From Rutstroemia sp. NJR-2017a BVV2 (Eukaryota; Ascomycota; Leotiomycetes; Helotiales; Rutstroemiaceae), in the NCBI GenBank assembly GCA_002946415.1, contig NJPS01000004.1:253001-317000 (forward strand): a DNA stretch of 64,000 bases, given 5' to 3'. The notes beneath the pieces are model-generated. The model saw only the letters and a program-made list of their open reading frames with translations. It did no database searches and was not told the origin of the DNA. A program made the position numbers and the translations under genes. Shown here piece after piece: positions 56,446 through 64,000 of this stretch (the stretch's first letter is position 1; the number at the start of each line of letters is the position of its first letter).

Positions 56446-58304
56446 CTAACTCAACCTACTCCCCGGCCTCCCCATCACACTCCCGCCCGCACCCTGACTA
56501 AAGCTTCCTTCTCCAGCCTTATGTCTCTTCTCGTATCTCTTCTGTCTCTCCCCGAGAATCTGCTGTCGCTTCAGCTCGTTCTGCGTGGGATCGTTCTTCG
56601 CGTCGCCGTCTTGCCCGGGGTTCGCCATTTCGTATTCGAGCATCTTGATGAACTTGTAGAAGAACACGGCGATGCAGGTGCCAACGATGGGTCCGATCCC
56701 TTTGAGGTGTTAGTAAAGGGATTGGAGATGGATGAGTGAGGTAGAGTATAGGCAGGATACGGGAGAAGAGAGAAACGGAAAAACTTACAATAAATCCAAT
56801 GCTCCTTATCAAAATCCCCACTAACCACACACGGTCCAAAGCTCCTCGCCGGATTCAAACTCCCTCCAGTATAGAACACGCCCACCATCTCCGCGATAAA
56901 AAGCGCCAAACCGATCCCCACCGGCGCAATAAAAGTCGCCTTGTGCTTCTCCTTCGCCAGCATAAAAATCGTAAACACCAACTCCGCCGTCAGTATCGCC
57001 TCGATAAACACACCTCTCACCGTACTCGTCCCCGGCCCCAACGTAGTCCTTACATTGAACGTCGTAGGGAAAAGCCCCAGCACCATTGCGGAAGCAGTGA
57101 TACCCCCGATAATCTGTGCGAAGAAAAGGCAGATGGCGCGGACGATGGGGAGAGCCCCGACGAGGACCATGCCCAGGGTGACGGCGGGGTTGAAAAGCCC
57201 GCCGCTGATGCGGAAGAAGATCCAGACGTTGACCATGAGGGAGAAGCCGAAGATGATGGCGATATAGAGTTCGACGGAGACGTTGAAGCCGGTGGCGCCG
57301 CCGGTGGTGGTGTTGGAGGTGCTGCTGTCGATGTTGGCGACTTGGGTGCCGGCGAAGGCGAAGAAGAGGAACATGGTTGTGCCGACGAATTCGCCGATTG
57401 TGGCGACGAAGTCTGGGGGTGGGGGTGTTAGTTGGGGTTAGGAAAAGAGGAGAGATTGGATGCTTCGAGGATTGTGATAGAGATGGGATGGGATGGGATG
57501 GGATGGAATAGTAGGTAGGAGGGATAATGTTAGGAAGAAAAACTCACGATTCTTAAACTCGCTATTCATCCAATGCGTCCACGGCAACCTCATAACCATG
57601 GCCCTCTCCTCGGGACTCAAATTATTCAAATCCAACGTCCCCTTCGTCCCACCACTCTTGTGCGCCTCATAATTATACCCATCAATACTCTCATCCGTGC
57701 TCTTCCTCCTATGCGGTCTCTCACCACTGACCCATTCCGGGCCCGGTCCCTTTTCCAAATCTCTATCTTTCGGAAACTCGCTTCTCGACTCGTCGAAGTA
57801 GGCTTTCAAGCTACTCGACGGTCCGCGCTCCCATCCATCGACGTTGCGATAGGTACGCGGTGGCCGCGAGCGCTCGTACGCGTCCGGGTGCGGCGCGGTC
57901 GTGTATTCGTCCCGGCGGGGAAGCCGGCTCGAAGAAGGCATGTCGCTGCGGTCGGACTCGTAGAAGAGTTCGTCGCGGGTGCGGAGCGGACGACGGGTGT
58001 CGGAGCTGAAAGACGGCTTGGGGTCGTAGTCGCCGCCGGAGTAGCGGCGGGGAGGGGGGTGGCTGGGGCGCCGACGGAGACCGGTGGTTGGGCGGGTGAG
58101 ATCTTCGTTGGAGAAGACGGGGTGTTGGGTTTCGACGGGGGTGGGATGCGATGAGAGGCCGGGAGACCAGAGGATGTCTCTTTGGTGGGTTTTGGGAGGG
58201 GAGGTGGGAACAAGTTGTTGTTGGGAGGATTGTGGTCTTTTGATAAGTTCGCCGTCGTTTGCACAGCCGCCGTAGAATTGCTCGGCTGCGCCTTCACCTG
58301 ACAT
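56446..58304 (-). CDS. aquaporin with long N-terminal extension, 544 aa
   Basis: Membrane channel of the MIP family conducting water and possibly small solutes. Exons are 58304-57548, 57412-56789 and 56699-56446; introns are 135 bp (GTGAGT, CCCAG) and 89 bp (GTAAGT, AAAG), in phase. The first 250 residues are hydrophilic, Ser/Arg/Pro-rich and probably cytosolic (RRPSHPPPRRYSGGDYD, several RRxS sites), far longer than in most aquaporins. The channel follows: HFVATIGEFVGTTMFLFF, first NPA box GGLFNPAVTLG (N327), then FIEAILTAELVFTIFMLA, and second box GGSLNPARSFGP (N439). The last helix is WIGPIVGTCIAVFFYKFI. Both NPA boxes are standard, and the Arg after the second is present, pointing to an orthodox aquaporin rather than an aquaglyceroporin. 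The basic C-terminal tail is 60 residues. Confidence 0.92.
57482..57506. repeat. GGGAT pentanucleotide repeat inside aquaporin intron 1
   Basis: Four consecutive GGGAT units within the first intron of the aquaporin gene, which helps explain why this intron (135 bp) is longer than most here. Confidence 0.8.
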
Positions 58305-59827
58305 GGCGATTGGATCGATTCCAATGTGCAGAGATGGGGAGGGAAGGTTTTGATGCGGGATGTAGGTGTTGGGTGGACGTTCTCGCAGTGGTCTTGTTAT
58401 TTCCAGTGTGGGATGACTATCCAGCTGCACCTTCTTGATAATAGATGTGAGCGTGAGGAGGTATGTTTGAGATGTATTAAGTATGATTTGAAATAGCAAG
58501 TGAGAATGAAGAGATACTGCTGGATTGAATCGAAATAGATATATCCATCTTCCACCAACCACTCCCCCCTACCTAACCACCGTCATCTAACATTATGTAT
58601 ACCAACCTTGACACCGTATTCCAATCTTCCTTGTTCCCAATCTCCTCCTAGCCACCTTCCCACGAGCAAAACTTTCCCAAGCCAATGTGGGCAACATGCT
58701 CGGAGAACGGTACTGCCATTCAACTCCATACCACCAAATCGCACGCCTCGTATAGGGGCCTCTCCAAACCGGTGATCAGAGAACGGGGCTTAAAAACTGA
58801 CAGGAACTCCCATGTGCACATCAATGCACAATAACGTGGTCCCAATCTATTCCAGCTCCTCACCCTCGCACCGCACCAGCCACCGGGACCCAGAGCCTAC
58901 GAAAATGTTTGCAAATCAGCCGTAATGACGTAGATCACCAGAAGTTTAATCAAAAAAAGAAATACCTAAAGGCTGGCGCGAGGTTGGAATGAAGATATAT
59001 GCGAATGCAATAAGGCTTGCACGATAGGGATGGACCTTGTAATCACGTGGGCTAGACTTATCAACGACGAACTATACACGTTTCAGGGACTTTGATTGGA
59101 ATGAAATTTTCAAAGAGCTCTCCAATGGGAATCTGTACATTTGCTTTTTTCCCTCGCCCTCGATCCCAGATGAGCTCGAGTGGATTATGACATTGGATCT
59201 GGAGATCGGATACAGTGGTGTGGTTTTGGAGATTGATTACTCGTTGCGCTTGATTTGAAGTTCATGCTTAGGGCTTCGAGGGAGGTATATCCCAACCAAC
59301 TCCGAACTTTAATGCGCACTCAATTCATGCAACTTGACATGAACAGATGAAATGACATATAACGATACTCTTTGGCTTCTTCTTATGATTTCCGATAAAT
59401 ACAAGCACGGCGAAACTTCGCCGTGTTGAGATCAATGAGCCCGTGATGTGATGTTACAGAGATGAGGATGAAGCCGTGAGAAGAAAGTTTCGGAAACTCG
59501 CTTAGAATGATTATCCCCTCATTGGTCGATCATATCATAAGGATGTTTCGGGGTTCATTCAAGAAGTAATCACGCCTAAGATGACAATTAATGCTCCTCT
59601 ATTAGATCTATGAGTCCTTGGTCATGTAGATCGTGCTCTGACTTGCCTTCCACTTAATCCTTAGATAGGCAATCCCGTTGTTCATCTCCCTTCTCCGGTC
59701 CCGCCAGCCCAAGTCCATCTCCCGAAATTTATACATAGAAACAAAATTAGAAAGAAAATACTCATCTAAAGCTCTAAAAAGCTTCTCGTCCCTTCTGACC
59801 AGGTAAGCCCGCCACTACCGAAGTAAC
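58305..59827. other. intergenic, aquaporin promoter and 3' flank of the reductase gene
   Basis: No supportable gene. The first 250 bp upstream of the aquaporin ATG keep an open frame without ATG and are probably leader. Confidence 0.5.
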
Positions 59828-60949
59828 TTACCAGATTCCCGGTAACACCGCCTTTTTGTTCCCAACCTTCTCTTTCCCAAACTTCTTCACATACCAAGCC
59901 TTCCCCTGCACCGCTCTAGGCAACATGGTAGCCACTTCATTAAGAAGAAAAGTTCTCGCTGGGACACAATCGGGTCCAGCCATGATAAAGTACCCAGCCC
60001 ACTCTATCCATTCGCAGAAGTAGTGGGGATAGAGGATGAAGTTGAAGAGTCCATTTTGAGGAATCATGTAGACCTTATCGACATTTGCCTTCCCCTTCTT
60101 CTTTCCAGTCGAAGGATCTGCTTCCTCTGCTTCTTTGGCCTGTCGGCGCATTGCCGAGCGTCGAATCTCGCGGAGTTCGTCATCATGGTACATGTTTCCT
60201 AAGAAGCCTAAGAAGAACAACATCAACCCGAGTTCGATGCGTGCGCCGTTAACGTATGGATTTCCAGTTTTCGGCTTCCTGCAACATAGTCAGGATGGAA
60301 AGACGAAAGTATAGGAGGACTACAATACCAGTCTTCCCTCGTAACAGGTCCATAACCACCAAAATACCCCGCCAACGAAGTAGCATTCGTGATCTGGAAA
60401 GCCATAGCCGCCAGCCACACAATCGGATGAATAGGAGACAAGGAAGGTGTAATAAGAGGACCGAGAACCGCCCGATAAACATAATGGCCGACCTATTTCA
60501 CCCATCAGCCTGTATCCCTTGCATCTACCGCGCGCGACAAGCTCACATAAAGCCCAGCCATCAACTTATTCTCCCACGGTATCTGGGCCATTCCCACCTG
60601 CGCAGGCAATGTGTACATGATATACAACATCGTCAACATCCCCGGCGTCTCCATCGTGATCCATGCTATCTTCCCCGGAATGTTGAACCGACTATTCGAC
60701 GAAGTTTTGCCCGCTCCATACCAGGGCTGCACCCATTGAAGAATCGTAACCTGGATGGTGCAGCAAGATCATGATTAGCTGAGGATTCCTATATCTCTGT
60801 CCTTATCGCACGCCAAGATCAAGATGATGTGCGTGCAAATGAGGGGAAGTCTCGGCGGGAACACGAACCAGCGGGAAGAACTGGAACAACCACACAATCG
60901 TCTCCCAATTTTCCCTCGAAGGCGGCATCCAATTTTCAACAAGGACCAT
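59828..60949 (-). CDS. steroid 5-alpha-reductase family enzyme, 299 aa
   Basis: Membrane oxidoreductase of the 3-oxo-5-alpha-steroid 4-dehydrogenase C-terminal family (PF02544 type), reducing a C=C bond in a steroid or other lipid with NADPH in the ER. Four exons fit in phase: 60949-60869, 60750-60547, 60492-60329 and 60278-59828; introns are 118, 54 and 50 bp. Family features are PWYGAGKTSSNSRFNIPGKI, WITMETPGMLTMLYIMY, YVYRAVLGPLITPSLSPIHP, GYFGGYGPVTREDW, MYHDDELREIRR, and the C-terminal block IPQNGLFNFILYPHYFCEWI with WYVKKFGKEKVGNKKAVLP. In known members the last block binds NADPH. Intron 1 has a weak donor (GTTCGT), so the N-terminal junction is the least certain part. Physiological substrate unknown. 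Confidence 0.88.
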
Positions 60950-61225
60950 CTTCGCGACTTAGTGATTTCTGAGGGAGAAGAGAAAGAATGTGAGTCTGAG
61001 TTATTCTATTCAAAGTCGAATGTTTTCCATGATGTCACTACTATTTCGCTTTTCCTTTTTTGTGACGTTTATTTTCGTTCCGTAGCCTTGCATGAGCCGT
61101 CCAATTAAATGCCGTTGTGCGTACATATTGTGTAGCCTCGCATGTTCGAGTGGGATAATCTCGCGATTCACAATCACGTTGTTTGCGCAAGGTAATTTTC
61201 ATTGTGATTTTATTGTATTGTCAAG

Positions 61226-62405
61226 ATGCCGCCTTCATCTTCATCTTCTCATTATGCTAGTCGTCTGCAATGTGAGTCTATACTACTGCTTTCTACCCCA
61301 ATCTGGTAATCGGTCATACAAGCCTACCTTCTTCCATATCCGTCTTATCCGTTCTTCCACTCCATGATTCCTCTGCGCTCCTATCTTCTCCAGAACACCA
61401 AATACACAAACCCTCACTAACCAACCCACAGTCTACACAACCCATCTGCACTCCTTCCTCCACTACTCACCCCTCTCCAGCTTCCGCATCCTCCACTCCA
61501 TTCCCTCTCCCCCCTCCTCCTCCTCCCCCTCATCCCAGCAACCACTAACCCTCTACATCCTCGATTCGTCCTTCAACCCTCCTACCCTCGCACACATGCA
61601 CCTCTGTCTCTCAGCCCTACACTCCCACCGCCCGTCCCCCACATCCCCACCTCCCCGCCTCCTCCTCCTCCTCTCCACCCTCAACGCCGACAAAGGTTCC
61701 GGCCACCCCTCCACCACCCTCCCGCAGCGTCTCGTCGGAATCGAAGAATTCGCTAAAGATCTACACTCCACCCTAACTTCTCCTTCCTCCTCAAACTCAA
61801 TGACCTCATCCCCCCCTGATCAAGACATAGCAATCGACATAGCCCTCACCACCCAACCCTTCTTCCACCAGAAATCCCACTCCATATCCACCACTCCTAG
61901 TCCCTACCCTGACAAAACCACCCACATCCACCTCACCGGCTTCGACACGCTGATCCGCGTGCTCAACCCAAAGTATTACAGCGAAGGGGACCTCTCTCCC
62001 TTGGTGCCGTTTTTGGGGGGGCATGGATTGCGCGTGGCATGGAGAGACACCTCCGGCGAAGATGGGTGGAGTAGGGGGAGACAGGAACAGTGGGTTAGGG
62101 AGATGAAGGGCCGGGTGGAGGAGATGAAGGGAGTGCGGGGTTGGTTCAGGGAGGGAAATGTAGAAGGGGAGGAAGGTGAAGGCAAAAGGGGGATTGAAAT
62201 GGTTGATTTAGAAGGGAAGGGGAGTGGAATAAGTAGTTCGAGAGTTAGGGAGGTGGTGAGGGAGGTAGCGGGGAGGGTGAAAGAGGAAGGAAAGGGCGAA
62301 GAGAGAGGGCAAGTGGAAAGGGAGGAGCTCAAGAAAGCGTTAGATGGTTTGGTTAGCGAAGGAGTGAGGGAGTGGATCGTAGAGGAAGGTCTTTACAAGG
62401 AATGA
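61226..62405 (+). CDS. POF1-like nucleotidyltransferase (NMN adenylyltransferase family), 339 aa
   Basis: Nucleotidyltransferase-fold protein resembling yeast Pof1 and nicotinamide-mononucleotide adenylyltransferases, which join ATP and NMN to make NAD. Exon 1 is 61226-61271 (MPPSSSSSHYASRLQ), intron 61272-61431 (160 bp, GTGAGT, CACAG), exon 2 is 61432-62405, in phase. The nucleotide-binding signature SFNPPTLAH (residues 62-70) carries the expected final His. After it come RLLLLLSTLNADKG, a helix with VGIEEFAKDL, and FDTLIRVLNPKYY. The second signature of the fold, ISSSRVR (282-288, consensus ISSTxxR), precedes the C-terminal VREWIVEEGLYKE. The Glu/Lys/Gly-rich insert at about 235-275 is low-complexity. 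Whether it makes NAD or acts, like Pof1, in protein quality control cannot be told. Confidence 0.83.
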
Positions 62406-63276
62406 GAGAGAACTTATAACAGATGCGAAAAAAGAAAACATGCATGGAAAACTGACGACATCTCTATACCGAGTTATCGCCTTGAGAGATGGACAGTATA
62501 AAGGAAAGAGAGAAAGAAAGAGAAGTACACAGCTGGAGAAGAGTGCGTGAAATACGACGATCAGGACGAAAAGAAATAGTCACTTTCACAGGCTCCAAGA
62601 TTATCATCCATAAGAACATACCATCCATCAATGTAGACACCTCGTCAGCCCCTCATCACCCAGCAAGCATCGCACCAAAGTCACATATAAATCTACAATC
62701 ATCTCGGTTCAATTCAATATCATTTTATTAATTCAATTGACTATCTCTCAACTTCCACAGCAGCAATATCAACCATTAGACTCTTCGTCATTACAACATT
62801 TCCATTTCCATTTCCTATCTCTCATTGCCCATCTGATACCTGAAAGCATCCCCTCCAATATACATTTTTCTCCAGTCCACACCACCACCATTCACAAATT
62901 CCTTTTCATTTTCCATTACATCCATTACATCCCATTACATTCTCATCCATCCATCCATCCATCCATCCATCCATTCATCCACCATCCCCTAGTGTATGAC
63001 CATGTGTATGGCGTAGTAGTATGTATGACCAGTCCAGAAGACTCCCAAACCGAAGATCCCGTCCGTCATAAAATGCATCAAGTCGTATCGTCCATCATAA
63101 AAGAGAGGAAGAAGAAAGCAAAAAAATTAACACAAAAATCAAATATGATCAAAGAATTGAATAAGCAAGGGTATATCGAGATTTCACCCGCCCTCATCGT
63201 CGTTCGTCGCATCTCGCTCCCATTACATCCCAAACATTATAACTTTTCCAAAGGAAAGAAAATCATGTCGATCTGT
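62406..63276. other. intergenic, CT/CAT-rich, convergent
   Basis: No supportable gene. It includes the ATCC microsatellite at 62943-62980 and many CATTTCCATTTCC-like stretches. Open frames here are low-complexity artefacts. Confidence 0.5.
62943..62980. repeat. ATCC tetranucleotide microsatellite
   Basis: About eight consecutive CATC/ATCC units with one interruption (ATTC) near the end. Confidence 0.9.
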
Positions 63277-64000
63277 TTACAAAAGGAGAGCAGCGAGACC
63301 AGCAGCGGCCATCAAACCACTGGCAGCAGTTGGGAGAGCACCCATACCGGCGGAAGAGGAGGAAGTAGCAGATCCAGCGGCGGCTGAAGCTGAAGATACG
63401 GCAGAGGAAATCTTGGCGCTGGCGCTGGAGGCAACGGAAGAGGCGTGGCCGGAGGCGGATGAAACTTCCGAGGCGAGAGACGAGCTAATAGAGGATGCGG
63501 CAGCAGATGCGCTTGAAGCGGCGGATCCAGCGCCGGAAGTGATGCTTGAACCAGCAGATCCTGCAGCGGAGGTAGCGCTTGAGCCAGCACCGCCGACAAC
63601 TCCACCAATACCGGAAAGGGTGGTGGATCCAACGGTGGTCTCGAAGGTGGAAGATCCGCTGGTGACCGTGGAAACAATGGCGGAGGTGGTGACGGCGGAA
63701 GACAAAGCGGTGCCTGAAGTACCGTAGATGGTGGTTGAGCCAACAGTGGTAGTGATGACTGAAGAGTCAGAGGTGAGGGTTGAAAGGATATCGGAAGTGG
63801 TGATGGCGGAGGCAGTTTCCTGCAGATGTTAGCAGCTATTCTATGAGTAAAGTGGAATGTCAAGATAACTCACAGTTCCGTTGGCGGAGCTGACAATGAC
63901 CGCAGTGGTGACTGAAGTAGAGACCGAGGTGAGCAGGGTGGTCATGCTGCCGGTAGCTGATCCGCTAGCAGTAGCTGATCCGGTAGCTGAAGCTGAACCG
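63277..64000 (-). CDS. GPI-type Ser/Ala-rich cell-wall protein, 5' part beyond the window
   Basis: The gene runs off the right edge; its C-terminal part is visible. The 3' exon is 63819-63277 (181 codons with stop) and an upstream exon ends at 63874, joined across a 54-bp intron (GTGAGT, CTGCTAAC branch, TGCAG) in phase. The protein is Ser/Ala/Thr/Gly-rich with TTTVGSTTIYGTSG and FETTVGSTTLSGI motifs, long SSASAAASS runs, and a hydrophobic C-terminal tail (GLMAAAGLAALLL) preceded by small residues, the pattern of a GPI-attachment signal. Expected to be secreted, heavily O-glycosylated and anchored to membrane or wall. It is similar in style to the wall protein at 36581, which lacks the GPI tail. 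The signal peptide lies outside the window. Confidence 0.82.

Noticed and set aside
57573..58154. Plus-strand Arg/Val-rich frame of 193 codons
   Set aside because: It is the complement of the Ser/Arg-rich N-terminal extension of the aquaporin.
62737..63387. Plus-strand frame of 216 codons rich in His, Ser and Pro
   Set aside because: It is driven by the ATCC microsatellite and pyrimidine-rich flank, and overlaps the real minus-strand wall-protein gene.

Overview
This is nuclear DNA of a filamentous ascomycete fungus. Genes carry short introns (about 49-160 bp, mostly GT-AG with CTAAC/CTGA-like branch sites), untranslated leaders are pyrimidine-rich, and the gene content (palA/RIM20, Sok1/TCP11, a Cdc25-type RasGEF, an AsaB-like oxidoreductase, a PF17100-type NACHT-associated domain) fits Pezizomycotina, most likely Leotiomycetes; the class is an inference from general resemblance, not from a search. 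Exon coordinates were worked out by hand from splice signals, reading phase and protein continuity.

Layout. (1) 1-2191: 5' part of a RasGEF with an SH3 domain, running off the left edge on the minus strand. (2) 2.2-11.2 kb: about 9 kb with no gene I can defend, only scattered relic-like frames and microsatellites. (3) 11.2-22.3 kb: a decayed accessory region. It has a small Kex2-site repeat peptide with YNIG/YAIG cores whose start codon is ATA, a broken secreted cysteine protein, a tandem duplication, a hypothetical one-membrane-segment protein, an AIM6-like gene with a disrupted N-terminus, a 441-aa protein with an HD-like motif, and a membrane protein. (4) 22.9-31.6 kb: an AsaB-like oxidoreductase divergent from a methionine-type permease, an F-box-like/ankyrin protein, a pseudogene with two in-frame TAG codons, a 520-bp MITE-like element, and a secreted-family gene whose signal-peptide region is cut by that element. 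(5) 31.6-36.5 kb: gene-poor. (6) 36.6-64 kb: mostly conserved genes: a Ser/Ala-rich wall protein, Sok1/TCP11, palA/RIM20, a GT31-like glycosyltransferase, an aquaporin, a steroid 5-alpha-reductase-family enzyme, a POF1-like nucleotidyltransferase, and a GPI-type wall protein running off the right edge.

Most unusual points. Between Sok1 and palA sits a gene for a NACHT-associated N-terminal domain without any NACHT ATPase, ending instead in membrane segments. It is bracketed by two 53-bp direct copies of the 3' coding end of palA, as if a roughly 2.4-kb segment had arrived at the palA terminus while leaving palA intact. The YAIG-bearing peptide gene resembles precursors of ustiloxin-type (dikaritin) fungal RiPPs but no matching UstYa-type enzyme is visible in the window. 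Several of the broken genes carry TG-to-TA or CA-to-TA type lesions, compatible with RIP-like mutation.

No rRNA, tRNA or CRISPR was recognised.
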